A DNA stretch of 37,983 nucleotides from Oscillospiraceae bacterium (GCA_902780565.1 CACZGD010000069.1:1-37983); one strand, 5' to 3'; shown: positions 1 through 8,780, counted from the stretch's first letter. Notes: a model not told the origin generated them from the sequence alone. A program made the numbers and translations.

Positions 1-134
1 CTGGGACCTCCTTTTCCCAGACTAAAGTCTACCACTTTTTTCTTCCCACACTAACGTCCACGGTTATTTCCACTGTGGAACTTACTTTGGGAATTTACTC
101 CGCAAAATCCATCGAAATTTTTCGTCAAAAGGGC
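1..134 (-). promoter_or_regulatory. Possible leader of a divergent gene beyond the left edge
   Basis: Read on the minus strand this AT-rich stretch carries four GTGG-type boxes (complement CCAC at 32, 46, 58 and 70, spaced 14, 12 and 12 bases) and ends with a perfect AAGGAGG ribosome site (7-13), so a start codon probably lies just outside the window. The ribosome site sits in the loop of a small inverted repeat, CTGGGA (1-6) with TCCCAG (15-20). There is also a 13-base palindrome at 68-80. Repeated GTGG or TGGG boxes recall MraZ sites before mraZ/dcw operons, but the spacing is irregular, so that identity is only a guess. Confidence 0.3.
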
Positions 135-164
135 TTGCAATCCCCGGCGGCAGTATTGTATAAT
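135..164 (+). promoter_or_regulatory. Sigma-A-type promoter for rlmB
   Basis: TTGCAA (135-140) and TATAAT (159-164) are separated by 18 bases. The -10 is perfect and the -35 matches TTGACA at four of six positions. Transcription would start near 171, giving a leader of about 27 bases with AAAGGA before the rlmB start. Confidence 0.7.
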
Positions 165-197
165 GTAGGTTGAATTATTATAGAAAAAGGATATTTT

Positions 198-1079
198 ATG
201 AGTTTTAAAGAGGATAGATCCGGCTCCGCGGCCGCCGTTCGGCGCGGGGACCGGCAAAGGGACCCCGATCGGCGCGAAAAACCGCGTCGGCAGAGCACGG
301 AAACGCGCGGGGCGGACCGGGAGCGGGAAGACCCCCGGCGAGAGGAACGGGACGAGGAGCTGATCGTGGGCAGAAACGCCGCGACAGAAGCGCTGAGGTC
401 CGGGCGGCCGCTGCACGTGCTTTACGTCAAAAAAGGCGAAAAGACCGGTCCGCTGCTGCCGATCATCGCCGCCTGCCGGGAACGGGGGATCCCCGTGAAG
501 GAGGCGGACGGCAAAAAGCTGGACTTCATGTGCGGGCACCAGAACCACCAGGGCGTGATCCTGATCGCTGCCGTGAAGGACTACGCGACCGTGGAGGAGA
601 TGTTCGCCGCTGCGGCAGAAAAAGGCGAGGCGCCGTTCTTCGTGATCTGCGACGGCGTGGAGGACCCGCATAACCTCGGCGCCATCATCCGCAGCGCGGA
701 GGCCGGCGGGGCGCACGGCGTGATCGTGCCGGAGCGCAGAAGCGCCGGGCTTTCCGGCATCGTGGGCAAGACGAGCGCGGGCGCGCTGGAATACCTGCCC
801 GTGGCGCGGGTGACGAACCTGACGCAGACGATCCGGGACCTGCAGCAAAGGGGCGTGTGGGTCTACGCCGCCGATATGGACGGGCAGTCCTACCTCGAAA
901 CGGATTTTTCCGGTCCCGTCGCCGTGGTGATCGGCAGCGAGGGGTCGGGCGTGTCCCGGCTCGTGCGCGAAACGGCGGACGCCGTGGTCTCCATTCCCAT
1001 GAAGGGGCAGATCAACTCCCTGAACGCCTCCGTCGCGGCGGGGATCCTGATCTTCCGCATTGCGGGCGCCAGAGCATAA
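198..1079 (+). CDS. rlmB: 23S rRNA (guanosine-2'-O-)-methyltransferase, TrmH/SpoU family (RlmB-like)
   Basis: This 293-residue SPOUT-class methyltransferase should use S-adenosylmethionine to methylate a ribose 2'-hydroxyl in 23S rRNA. All three SpoU motifs are visible: DPHNLGAIIRSA (about residues 156-167), VIGSEGSGV near 246, and IPMKGQINSLNASVA near the C-terminus, which form the trefoil-knot cofactor site. Before the substrate-binding domain (starting near ELIVGRN, residue 54) there is an unusual 50-residue N-terminal extension made almost wholly of Arg, Glu and Asp, probably disordered and RNA-binding. The start follows AAAGGA at normal spacing. The next gene begins 25 bases downstream and is probably co-transcribed. 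RlmB is the best family fit, but a related tRNA or rRNA target cannot be excluded. Confidence 0.9.
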   Translation: MSFKEDRSGSAAAVRRGDRQRDPDRREKPRRQSTETRGADREREDPRREERDEELIVGRNAATEALRSGRPLHVLYVKKGEKTGPLLPIIAACRERGIPVKEADGKKLDFMCGHQNHQGVILIAAVKDYATVEEMFAAAAEKGEAPFFVICDGVEDPHNLGAIIRSAEAGGAHGVIVPERRSAGLSGIVGKTSAGALEYLPVARVTNLTQTIRDLQQRGVWVYAADMDGQSYLETDFSGPVAVVIGSEGSGVSRLVRETADAVVSIPMKGQINSLNASVAAGILIFRIAGARA

Positions 1080-1104
1080 CGGATAAAATGAAGGGTGAGA
1101 GCAA

Positions 1105-4100
1105 ATGAGCAAGAAGAAAAAGAACCGTCCCGCCGCCACCGGCGCGCATGAGGACATTATCATAGAGAGATCGCTGAAGGCCGAAGAGGAGGTCCACACC
1201 GCGGAGGAGCCGTCGCCCGTGTATATCCCGGACGAGACCAAGACCGACGAAAACCGCGAGATCCCGGGGGACCGCACCCGCCGCTTCATCCGCACCGGGG
1301 AAACGCCCTTTGTAAGCGTGCGCGGCGAGACCGCCAAAAACGAGACGAAGACCGCCGTTTCCAAATTCACCGACCGCTTCGTGACCCCCAAGGGGGAGGA
1401 GCAGGTGCACACCGGCTTCACCGGCAAAATGGGGACCTATGACGAGGTACACGCGGTGCAGGAGACCGACGGCAGAATGATCGACCCCGGCGCCTTCCAG
1501 ATGCGTTTTGACGTGCCGGAGGAGGAAGAGGCCGAGAAAACGCCCGAAAAGCCGAACGACCGCGGCAGCCTGCTGCGCGAGATCGCGGGCACGGCCGACG
1601 AGGACGTGCGCCGCAACCCCGACCAAATGATGATGGAGGGGTTCGAGGTCATCGGCATGAAGACCGCCGAGGAGCTGGAGCAGGAGGAGGCGCTGAAGGA
1701 AGAGCTGGACCGCAACCGCGAGAAGAAGATCGGCGACTTCCGCTTCTGGAACAAAAAAGAAAACGAAAGCACCGGCGAGACCGAGGACGGCAAATTCGAG
1801 AAGCAGCCCGTCGGCAAGGCGCTGCCGCTGGCGCTGGACAAGATCTCCAGAAAATTCGCGCATCTCGAAACGCCCTTTACGCCCGTGAAGGGCGCGGAAT
1901 ACGAGGACCACAACGCCCGGCGCGAGGGCTTTGCCGCCATTAAAGGCGCGCGCAACCTCACGCTGCTGCGCGCCGGGACGCTGGCGCTGCTGGGGCTTGT
2001 GCTGCTGATCATGGACGCCGTTGCCGCAGGGAACGTGGCCAATAACGGCGGCAAGATGACCGCCTTCGGCGGGTCCTCCGCCGTGCTGGCGATCATCAAT
2101 CTGGTCTTCGCGGCGCTGGGGGCGCTTGCGGTGCTGCCGGAGCTGAAAAACGCGGTGTTCTCCATCCTGAAGCTCCATCCGCGCACGGACGCCGTGCTGC
2201 TGGCGCTGACCCTGACGAGCGTGCTGCAGAACGCCCTTGCGATCAAAACGGACCTTGTGCCGCAGGCGGACTTCCGTCTGCTCACGCCGGCGCTTCTGCT
2301 GCTGGCGGCGCCTTACCTTGTCAGCAAGCTGTTCTATTACGATTCCCAGCACCACTGCTTCAAGACCGTGTCCACAAAGAGCGACAAGTCTTATCTCCGG
2401 CAGGTCTCCGATCCCGTGCTGGCGGCGCGCCTGAACAACACCGACGACCCCGAGAAAAAGGCGCTTTATATCGGCAAGACCCGCTTTATCAGCAATTTCT
2501 TCGCCCGCTGGACCAATCCCCAGAAGGGCGCCGAGCCCTATGGGCGCGCGGTGGCGCTGTGCCTGGCGCTGACGGGCGTGACCGCGGTCGCCGCGTGGAT
2601 CATCAGCAAGAGCTTTCTGTCCGGCGTGTCCGCCGCCTCGCTCTGCCTGAGCTTTTCGTTCCCGGTGTGCAGCCTGCTTTCCACCGGCTTCTATCTCTCC
2701 CGCCGCAACCGGGCGCTGTCCGTGAAGTCCTCCTTCCTCGGCAGCTGCGCCGACGCCGCGGCCTTTACCAAGGTCGAGAATATCGCCGCGGACGCGACCG
2801 ACCTGTTCAACGGCGCCGTCACCTCGTGCCTGACCGCCAAGGGCGTGACCGAGCGGCAGGTCCGCTTTGTGGCAGCCTCCATCGCCAAGGGCGCGGGCGG
2901 CATGATGAAAAAGATCTTTGAATCGGATATCGAGACCTTTGACGAGAAGATCCCGCCGAGCGAAAGCCTGCATTACGAAGAAAAGCTGGGCCTTTCCGCC
3001 TGGGTCGGCGGCTGCAAGATCCTGCTCGGCACGCACGACCTGCTGACGAACCATTCCGTGGAGGTCCCGGACGAGAACGTGGTCACGAACGCGATCGGCG
3101 ACGGGGAAAAATCCCTGTACCTTGCGATCGAGGGCCGCTTCACCGCCGTGTTCTCCGTGAAATATACCTGCCGTCCCGGCGTGTCCGCCGGCGTGAAGGA
3201 GCTGGTCGAGAACGGCACCGTGCTCACCCTTTCCACCACCGACGCGAACGTGACGGACGGCTTTGCCGAAACGCTGCTGGGCCTGCCCGCCGAAAGCGTG
3301 CGCATCATGAGCGCCGCGGCAGCCGAGGGCCTGACCGCCGCCGCAGCCGTGGTGACGGAGCGCGAGGATCTGGGCGCCGCCTTCGGCGAGGGCTTCACCG
3401 GTCTTTGCCGCACGGCCGAAGCCGCCGTGATGCTGGATAAGGTGAGCAGGACCTCCAGAATGATCTGCACCGCAGGCGCGTTCGTTTCGCTCCTGCTCGG
3501 CATGATCCTGGTTTTCACCGGCGCCTATAAGGGCACCGGCGTGTGGAGCGTGCTGCTGATGCAGGCGCTGCTGACCGCCCTTTGCTTCGCCACGCCCTTC
3601 TTCGGCGGCGGCCTTGAAAATATCAGACTCCCGAAGCTGAAGCTCCTGAAGAAAGAAGAACCGCAGAAGGAAGAAACCGCCGAGGAAAACGACTTCGTGG
3701 ATCTTTCCGACGTGCCCGATACCTCCAGGGTCTTCGACGAAGCAGCGCCCGCCGAAAAGGCGGACGACGGCGCCCGCGTGCAGATCGTTTCCGACGCAGC
3801 GCCCGCCCTGTCCGCCGAGGAGCGCGCGGACCGCAGCCGCCTGAACCGCGAGGCCCCCGCGCCCGTGCTGCGCGACAAGCCCGCCGGAAAGGCGATCCCG
3901 GACCCGGATCTGATCCCGGAGCCCGAAACCGTGGTGCCCGACGACGTGACCGACGCGACCGACGACCGCGCGTTCTCCCTGTTCATGAAAAAGGAGGACC
4001 GCAAGCCGAAGCCCAAGCCCGCGGAGGAAAAGCGCGGCATGATCGTTTCCGATTCCATGAAGAAGACCTTCTCCGGCATCGGCAGCTTTTTCAGCTCCCT

Positions 4101-4470
4101 GACGGATAAGGAGGAGCGCGCGCCCGAGCGGGAGGAACAGCGCTTTACCCTGTTCGGCGACGAAAAGAGCCGCCGCGGCCCCAGCCCCGAGGAGATCGAG
4201 CAGGCGTATGAGGACAGAAAGCGCGAGGAACGCGACCTGCGCTCCCGCTTTACCGCGCCCGAAGCGCCCGAAGCGCCGATGTTTGACCTGAGCCGCAAGC
4301 CCGAGCCCGAGCCGCAGCAGGAGGATACGGCCTTTGCGCCCCCGACGGACGAGGGCGGCGTGGACCTGTTTGATGAGGACCTGTGGAGCCGCTTTGAGGA
4401 CGACAAGGTCTTTGCCGGGCTGCACGAACGGGACGAGGATGAGGACGACGGCAGCCTGTTCGACTTCTGA
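1105..4470 (+). CDS. Large membrane protein, apparent P-type ATPase pseudoenzyme
   Basis: This 1121-residue protein has a charged soluble N-terminus (1-280), eight predicted membrane helices (about 285-308, 325-348, 362-380, 392-413, 482-503, 504-533, 786-808, 814-836) and a long acidic, Lys/Pro-rich C-terminal tail (about 845-1121). The helix pattern of four, a cytosolic loop, two, a large cytosolic domain, then two is that of P1B ATPases. Family landmarks align in order: FPVCS at 519-523 where the CPC motif belongs, then about 40 residues later IAADATDLF (D563) where the phosphorylated DKTGT belongs, ILLGTHDLL near 640 resembling the end of the nucleotide domain, and a later IEGRFTAVFSVKYTCRP. 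The DKTGT lysine and glycine are gone, and no TGES or GDGxND motif is visible, so it should not hydrolyse ATP in the normal way. I infer a scaffold or sensor role; true function unknown. It lies 25 bases after rlmB. Confidence 0.75.
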   Translation: MSKKKKNRPAATGAHEDIIIERSLKAEEEVHTAEEPSPVYIPDETKTDENREIPGDRTRRFIRTGETPFVSVRGETAKNETKTAVSKFTDRFVTPKGEEQVHTGFTGKMGTYDEVHAVQETDGRMIDPGAFQMRFDVPEEEEAEKTPEKPNDRGSLLREIAGTADEDVRRNPDQMMMEGFEVIGMKTAEELEQEEALKEELDRNREKKIGDFRFWNKKENESTGETEDGKFEKQPVGKALPLALDKISRKFAHLETPFTPVKGAEYEDHNARREGFAAIKGARNLTLLRAGTLALLGLVLLIMDAVAAGNVANNGGKMTAFGGSSAVLAIINLVFAALGALAVLPELKNAVFSILKLHPRTDAVLLALTLTSVLQNALAIKTDLVPQADFRLLTPALLLLAAPYLVSKLFYYDSQHHCFKTVSTKSDKSYLRQVSDPVLAARLNNTDDPEKKALYIGKTRFISNFFARWTNPQKGAEPYGRAVALCLALTGVTAVAAWIISKSFLSGVSAASLCLSFSFPVCSLLSTGFYLSRRNRALSVKSSFLGSCADAAAFTKVENIAADATDLFNGAVTSCLTAKGVTERQVRFVAASIAKGAGGMMKKIFESDIETFDEKIPPSESLHYEEKLGLSAWVGGCKILLGTHDLLTNHSVEVPDENVVTNAIGDGEKSLYLAIEGRFTAVFSVKYTCRPGVSAGVKELVENGTVLTLSTTDANVTDGFAETLLGLPAESVRIMSAAAAEGLTAAAAVVTEREDLGAAFGEGFTGLCRTAEAAVMLDKVSRTSRMICTAGAFVSLLLGMILVFTGAYKGTGVWSVLLMQALLTALCFATPFFGGGLENIRLPKLKLLKKEEPQKEETAEENDFVDLSDVPDTSRVFDEAAPAEKADDGARVQIVSDAAPALSAEERADRSRLNREAPAPVLRDKPAGKAIPDPDLIPEPETVVPDDVTDATDDRAFSLFMKKEDRKPKPKPAEEKRGMIVSDSMKKTFSGIGSFFSSLTDKEERAPEREEQRFTLFGDEKSRRGPSPEEIEQAYEDRKREERDLRSRFTAPEAPEAPMFDLSRKPEPEPQQEDTAFAPPTDEGGVDLFDEDLWSRFEDDKVFAGLHERDEDEDDGSLFDF

Positions 4471-4510
4471 CAACCCGATATTCCGCATCCGACCCTGAAA
4501 GAAAAAAACC

Positions 4511-5827
4511 ATGAAAGCATCCGATCTCTATAAAAAAACACCCGCCGTCCACGCGGCGAAAACGCCCCCGATGGGCTTCAACACCTGGGACTGCTACGGC
4601 GCCGCCGTGAACGAGGAGCAGTTCCTTGCGAACGCGAAGGTGCTTGCCGAAAGGCTGCTGCCCCACGGCTGGCAGTACGCCGTGGTGGACATCCAGTGGT
4701 ACGAGCCCACCGCCGACAGCTACGCCTATCACAACTTCGCGGACCTGTGCATGGACGAGTATTCCCGCCTGCTCCCGGCGGAAAACCGCTTTCCCAGCGC
4801 GAAAAACGGCTGGGGCTTCCAGAAGCTGGCGGAGAAAATCCACGCCATGGGGCTGAAGTTCGGCATCCACATGATGCGCGGCGTGCCGCGGCAGGCCGTG
4901 CACGGAAACACCCCCACCGTCACGCCCGGCGTTACGGCGCGGGATATTGCGGCGCAGTATTCCGTCTGCCCCTGGAACACCGATATGTACGGCGTGGACC
5001 CGAATAAGCCCGGCGCCGCCGCGTATTACGATTCCCTGTTCCGGCTTTACGCCGAATGGGGCGTGGACTTCGTGAAGGTGGACGACATCGCCAACACCGA
5101 ATATAAGCCCGGCGACCCCTATTCCGCGAAGCGCGAGATCGAGCTGATCCGCGACGCGATCCGGAAATGCGGACGCGAGATGGTGCTCAGCCTCTCCCCC
5201 GGCCCCGCGCCCCTGTCCGCCGCCGCGCACCTGTGCGAATACGCCGATATGTGGCGCATGAGCGGCGACTTCTGGGACCGGTCCGACGCGCTGGACAAAA
5301 TGTTCGACCTGTGCGAAAGCTGGTACCCCTTCGTCGGGGAGGGCCACTGGCCCGACTGCGATATGCTGCCGCTCGGCACCCTGCAGCTCACGGAGCAGCT
5401 CCCGCAGTACCGCGCGCGCCGCACCCGCTTCACCCCGAACGAGCAGAAGTCCCTGATCACGCTCTGGTGCATGTTCCGCTCGCCCCTGATGTTCGGCGGG
5501 GAGCTGACCATGGCGGACGAGGAGACCTTCCGCCTTATCACGAACGACGACCTGATCGCCATCGATCAGGCCTCCACCGAAAACCGCCCGGTCGTCAGCA
5601 ACCGTCGCCACGCGGTGTGGACCTGCCTGGACAGGGACGGCAAGCGCGTGGTCGCCCTGTTCAACCGCCTTGCCGAACGGCAGAACGTGCCCCTCGGCGT
5701 CGCCCTGCCCGAGCCCGTCACCGTGACGGACCTGTGGACCGGCGAAGCCCGCACCCTCGCCCCCGACACCACCGTGCCGCTCGACGCGAAGGACTGCTTC
5801 GTCTTCCGCATCGAGGAAACAGAATAA
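4511..5827 (+). CDS. Alpha-galactosidase, GH27-type
   Basis: This 438-residue cytosolic glycosidase has no signal peptide. It should cleave terminal alpha-galactosides, for example from raffinose-type sugars or galactomannan fragments. The N-terminal MGFNTWDCYG and VDIQWYEP segments are typical of clan GH-D barrels. The predicted nucleophile is Asp191 in FVKVDD, and the acid/base is Asp253 in RMSGDFWD. A C-terminal beta-sandwich follows from about 345. The ribosome site is weak (GAAAGAAAAAAACC before the ATG), suggesting some translational coupling to the membrane protein 40 bases upstream. A strong terminator follows. A GPH-type sugar symporter at 31896-33473 could supply substrate, but it is not linked. 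GH27 members can also be alpha-N-acetylgalactosaminidases or isomalto-dextranases, so substrate is inferred. Confidence 0.88.
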   Translation: MKASDLYKKTPAVHAAKTPPMGFNTWDCYGAAVNEEQFLANAKVLAERLLPHGWQYAVVDIQWYEPTADSYAYHNFADLCMDEYSRLLPAENRFPSAKNGWGFQKLAEKIHAMGLKFGIHMMRGVPRQAVHGNTPTVTPGVTARDIAAQYSVCPWNTDMYGVDPNKPGAAAYYDSLFRLYAEWGVDFVKVDDIANTEYKPGDPYSAKREIELIRDAIRKCGREMVLSLSPGPAPLSAAAHLCEYADMWRMSGDFWDRSDALDKMFDLCESWYPFVGEGHWPDCDMLPLGTLQLTEQLPQYRARRTRFTPNEQKSLITLWCMFRSPLMFGGELTMADEETFRLITNDDLIAIDQASTENRPVVSNRRHAVWTCLDRDGKRVVALFNRLAERQNVPLGVALPEPVTVTDLWTGEARTLAPDTTVPLDAKDCFVFRIEETE

Positions 5828-5842
5828 ACCGTCAATCATCAA

Positions 5843-5880
5843 ACCGGGCAGCTCACTCAGTGAACTGCCCGGTCGTTTGT
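5843..5880 (+). terminator. Intrinsic terminator between convergent genes
   Basis: ACCGGGCAG (5843-5851) pairs with CTGCCCGGT (5865-5873), with an inner TCACT/AGTGA stem, followed by CGTTTGTTTTG. It ends the alpha-galactosidase transcript and may also slow the convergent GH43 transcript. Confidence 0.85.
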
Positions 5881-5915
5881 TTTGATATCGAGTATGACCC
5901 TTTAAGCCGTGCGCT

Positions 5916-6935
5916 TCAGCGAAGCGTGACCGTGCTGCCGGCGGGCAGGGGTTTGCCGAAGACCGGGAAGCCGCAGCGCCAGATGAAGGGCTGCACGCGG
6001 ACGGTCCTGCCGTTCCAGCCCGTGCCGGAGACGAGGTTCGCGTGATAGACAATATAATCCGTGCCGTCCGCGCCCCGAAGAAAGCTCGGGTGCCCGGGGC
6101 CGTAGGCGGTATCGGTCTTTTTCAGGACCGGGACTGGGCATTTGGCCCAGGCGGCGGGGTCCGTGGGATCGCCGGTCAGGGTGAGCAGCCCGAGACAGTA
6201 GTCGTCCGTCCAGCTCCCGGACGCGGAATAGACCACGAAGGTTTTGCCGTCCCTTTGCAGCACGGCGGGGCCCTCGTTGATCGGCGCGCCGTTTTTCTCC
6301 CACTTTTTCGTGGGGACGCTGATCTTCACGCGCGCGCCGTCGATGCGCGTCGGGTCCGCCATGTGGGCGATATAGAGGTTCTGCCCCTCGTCGGTCTCCC
6401 CTTCCCACCCGGACCAGATGAAATACCGCTCGCCGCCGAGCGTGAGCACCGTGCCGTCGATGGCCCAGAAGTCCGCCTCCGGCGCGATCTTGCCGAGCAT
6501 TTCATAGGGTCCCGTGGGGGACTCGCTTTTCAGCACGAACATGCGGTGCGTCTCGTTCCTGCCGTCGCAGGCTGCGACGTAAATATACCACGCGCCGTCA
6601 AGGTAGTGCATTTCCGGCGCCCAGTAGCCCCAGGAGTGGTCCGTGCCGGGGTCGGCGTGATAGGCGATATATTCCGTGCCGGTCCCAAGCGTGGAGACCC
6701 GGTCGCTGACGCGCACGCCCACGCCCTCGCCGATGGAATAGCAGTAATAATACCTGCCCTCGTGCTCCACATACCACGGATCGGAGCCGCCCTCCAGCGG
6801 CAGGGTCAGGGTATCGACCGGCGCGCCTTCGCCGCTGCCCGCGAACAGGGACCGTGCGGGGACGGCGGGGATCCACCCCGTGAGGGCGGCGAACAGAGAA
6901 CAAAGGGACACCAGAACGGAAACGATCGCAGTCAT
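5916..6935 (-). CDS. Secreted GH43-family glycosidase (arabinanase/xylosidase-like)
   Basis: With the start chosen here the protein is 339 residues. The in-frame ATG at 6986 is rejected because the ATG at 6935 has GGAGG eight bases before it and begins directly with a signal peptide (about residues 1-29, ending PARS). The five-bladed propeller signature and catalytic triad are visible: Asp52 in GGSDPWYVEHEGRYYY (base), Asp160 in FWAIDGT (pKa modulator) and Glu221 in INEGPA (acid). It should remove arabinose or xylose from plant polysaccharides outside the cell. GH43 covers arabinofuranosidases, xylosidases and arabinanases, so the substrate is open. It is monocistronic with its own promoter, which overlaps the terminator of the opp operon upstream. 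Confidence 0.85.
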   Translation of the reverse strand: MTAIVSVLVSLCSLFAALTGWIPAVPARSLFAGSGEGAPVDTLTLPLEGGSDPWYVEHEGRYYYCYSIGEGVGVRVSDRVSTLGTGTEYIAYHADPGTDHSWGYWAPEMHYLDGAWYIYVAACDGRNETHRMFVLKSESPTGPYEMLGKIAPEADFWAIDGTVLTLGGERYFIWSGWEGETDEGQNLYIAHMADPTRIDGARVKISVPTKKWEKNGAPINEGPAVLQRDGKTFVVYSASGSWTDDYCLGLLTLTGDPTDPAAWAKCPVPVLKKTDTAYGPGHPSFLRGADGTDYIVYHANLVSGTGWNGRTVRVQPFIWRCGFPVFGKPLPAGSTVTLR

Positions 6936-6976
6936 AGGCTTTTCCTCCGCTGTCGGCCGGAGCCGTATTCGTTTTG

Positions 6977-7005
6977 AGTATAGCATGTGAAAAACGCGCC
7001 GTCAA
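6977..7005 (-). promoter_or_regulatory. Promoter of the GH43 gene
   Basis: On the minus strand TTGACG (7000-7005) and TATACT (6977-6982) are exactly 17 bases apart. The -35 box lies in the downstream arm of the opp operon terminator hairpin, so the two signals share DNA. Confidence 0.8.
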
Positions 7006-7020
7006 GCAAAACGGCGCGTT
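6988..7020 (-). terminator. Terminator of the opp operon
   Basis: On the minus strand AACGCGCCGT and ACGGCGCGTT (7011-7020 and 6993-7002) form a 10-bp stem with an 8-base loop, ending in five T. It lies 24 bases after the oppF stop. Confidence 0.85.
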
Positions 7021-7043
7021 TCTTGTATAAATATCAGACAAAT

Positions 7044-7766
7044 TCACAGCACGCTGTCCAGCAGCCGCCGGGTATAGGGATGCGAGGGGGATGTGAACAC
7101 GGTTTTCACGTCGCCCTGCTCCACCAGCGCGCCGTCCTTCATGACCAGCACGCGGTCGCAGAGGGACGCGATCACGTTCAGGTCGTGCGAAATGAACAGG
7201 AACGCCGTGCCGGTCTCCGCCCGCAGCCGGCGGATGAGCTCCAGGATCCCCGCCGCCACGGTCACGTCCAGCGCCGAAACGGGCTCGTCCGCCACCACCA
7301 GCGCCGGGCGCGTGATCAGCGCCGCGGCAATGGCGACCCGCTGCTGCTGCCCGCCCGAAAGCGTGCCGGGCCTGACAGCAAGCAGGGATTTTTCCAGCCC
7401 GCACTGCGCCGCGATCTCCTCTACCCGCGGGGCAAGCTCCGCCCTCGGGACGCCGGAAACGCGCAGCGGCTCCTCCAGAATCCGCCGCACGGTGAACGAG
7501 GGGTTCAGGGACGCGCCGGGGTTCTGGAACACCATGCGCGCCTGCCCCGCCAGCGCAACGGCGCCGGAGGCTGGCATGACGACGCCGAGGATCATTTTGG
7601 CAAGCGTGGACTTGCCGGTGCCGGACTCGCCGACCAGCCCCACGATCTCCCCTTTGCCCACGGTGAAGCTGACGTCCCGCAGCACGGGACGCCCCTGTTT
7701 GCCGAAGAGGGTCTTTTTTTCATAACCGCCGCACAGCGACGAAACGGTAAGGATCGGGTCTGACAT
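7044..7766 (-). CDS. oppF: Oligopeptide/dipeptide ABC transporter ATP-binding protein, OppF type
   Basis: This 240-residue ATPase powers peptide import as partner of OppD. Walker A is GESGTGKST, the Q-loop follows, the signature is LSGGQQQRVAIA, Walker B is ALVVADEP, and the switch His is in FISHDLNV. The start at 7766 follows AAGGAG at normal spacing; an in-frame ATG 75 bases upstream has no such site. It is shorter than usual OppF proteins (about 300 residues or more) because the C-terminal extension, which often carries an Fe-S-type or oligopeptide-specific region, is missing. It is separated from oppD by 195 bases, unlike the other genes of this operon, which overlap. Confidence 0.88.
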   Translation of the reverse strand: MSDPILTVSSLCGGYEKKTLFGKQGRPVLRDVSFTVGKGEIVGLVGESGTGKSTLAKMILGVVMPASGAVALAGQARMVFQNPGASLNPSFTVRRILEEPLRVSGVPRAELAPRVEEIAAQCGLEKSLLAVRPGTLSGGQQQRVAIAAALITRPALVVADEPVSALDVTVAAGILELIRRLRAETGTAFLFISHDLNVIASLCDRVLVMKDGALVEQGDVKTVFTSPSHPYTRRLLDSVL

Positions 7767-7961
7767 GGGAAGGGCTCCTTTCGGGGTGGGAGTGTTGGAT
7801 GAAGGGGTCAGGGGCCGGGGACCGGGACCTGCGGTCGGCATTTTAAAACGGGGGATGGCGTGAAACCCTATCCGAGATTCCGCATTCAGAATTTGTATTT
7901 TTCATTTGAAAAAATGGGGGGGGCGGCAAAGCCCCGTCCGAAACTTTTCTTTTCTCGTTTT
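7767..7961 (-). other. Gap inside the opp operon with G-rich hairpin
   Basis: This is the only real gap in an otherwise overlapping operon. On the minus strand a hairpin of GGGGC and GCCCC (about 7919-7936) is followed by ATTTTTTC, so it may act as a weak attenuator between oppD and oppF. Near 7803-7830 there is a run of repeated GGGG and GGGAC motifs of the type also seen at 29.1 and 37.1-38.0 kb. I see no promoter and no gene. Confidence 0.45.
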
Positions 7962-8780
7962 TCATTCCGATCCCGCGTCCCCGCGCATCCGGACACCCGC
8001 AGCCCCGCCGAACGGCTTCGGCGCGGCGGCGATGAGCCTTTTTGTATAGTCCTGCCGCGGGGCGCGGAAGAGCGCTTCGGTCTCGCCGGTCTCGACGAGC
8101 TTGCCGCCCTGCATGACGGCGACGCGCTTGGCGACGTGCCGCACGACGTTCAGATCGTGGGAGATCAGCAGCATCGAGATCCCCTTTTCGGCATTGAGGC
8201 GCTTGAGCAGCGCCAGGATCTCCGCCTGCACGGTCACGTCCAGCGCGGTGGTGGGTTCGTCGAGCAGCAGCAGGGAGGGGGACGAGACCAGGGCGGAGGC
8301 GATCATCACGCGCTGCTGCATGCCGCCCGAAAGCTCACGCGGGTAAGCGTTGTAGACCCGTTCGGGGTCCGGCAGCTCCACGTCCCGGAACGCCTGCAGC
8401 ACGGCGGCTTTACGTTCGCTTTTCGGAAGCTTCGTGTGCAGGGCAAGCGCCTCCCCCGCCTGTTTGCCCGCCCGCATCAGGGGGTCCAGCGCGGCGGCGG
8501 GGTCCTGAAAGACCATGCCGACGGCCCGCCCGCGCAGGGCGGTCAGCCTGCGCGCCGGAAGGGTGAGCAGATCCTCGCCGTTCAGCAGGATCCGCCCCGA
8601 GACCTCGCACGCGCCGCGGTCCAGCAGCCCCGCGGCCGCCGTTGCCGTGACGGTCTTGCCGGAGCCGGATTCGCCCACCAGCCCCACGATTTCGCCGTCC
8701 GGCACCGTAAGGTCGATCCCGTCCACCGCAGGGACGGGTCTTGTATAAAAATGCACCCGCAGGTTACGGATCTCAAGCAT
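7962..8780 (-). CDS. oppD: Oligopeptide/dipeptide ABC transporter ATP-binding protein, OppD type
   Basis: This 272-residue ATPase pairs with OppF under the OppB/OppC channel. Visible motifs are Walker A GESGSGKTV (note Thr then Val after the Lys), signature LSGGMQQRVMIA, Walker B SLLLLDEP and the switch LISHDLNV. A short C-terminal oligopeptide-transporter tail follows (LIAAAPKPFGG). The ATG at 8780 overlaps the end of oppC by 8 bases, indicating coupled translation. Confidence 0.9.
   Translation of the reverse strand: MLEIRNLRVHFYTRPVPAVDGIDLTVPDGEIVGLVGESGSGKTVTATAAAGLLDRGACEVSGRILLNGEDLLTLPARRLTALRGRAVGMVFQDPAAALDPLMRAGKQAGEALALHTKLPKSERKAAVLQAFRDVELPDPERVYNAYPRELSGGMQQRVMIASALVSSPSLLLLDEPTTALDVTVQAEILALLKRLNAEKGISMLLISHDLNVVRHVAKRVAVMQGGKLVETGETEALFRAPRQDYTKRLIAAAPKPFGGAAGVRMRGDAGSE

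Noticed and set aside
1012-4512. Very long open frame on the minus strand (over 1100 codons)
   Set aside because: It is antisense to the membrane protein gene, has low-complexity Gly/Arg/His/Gln-rich text and no ribosome site; such frames are expected in GC-rich genes.
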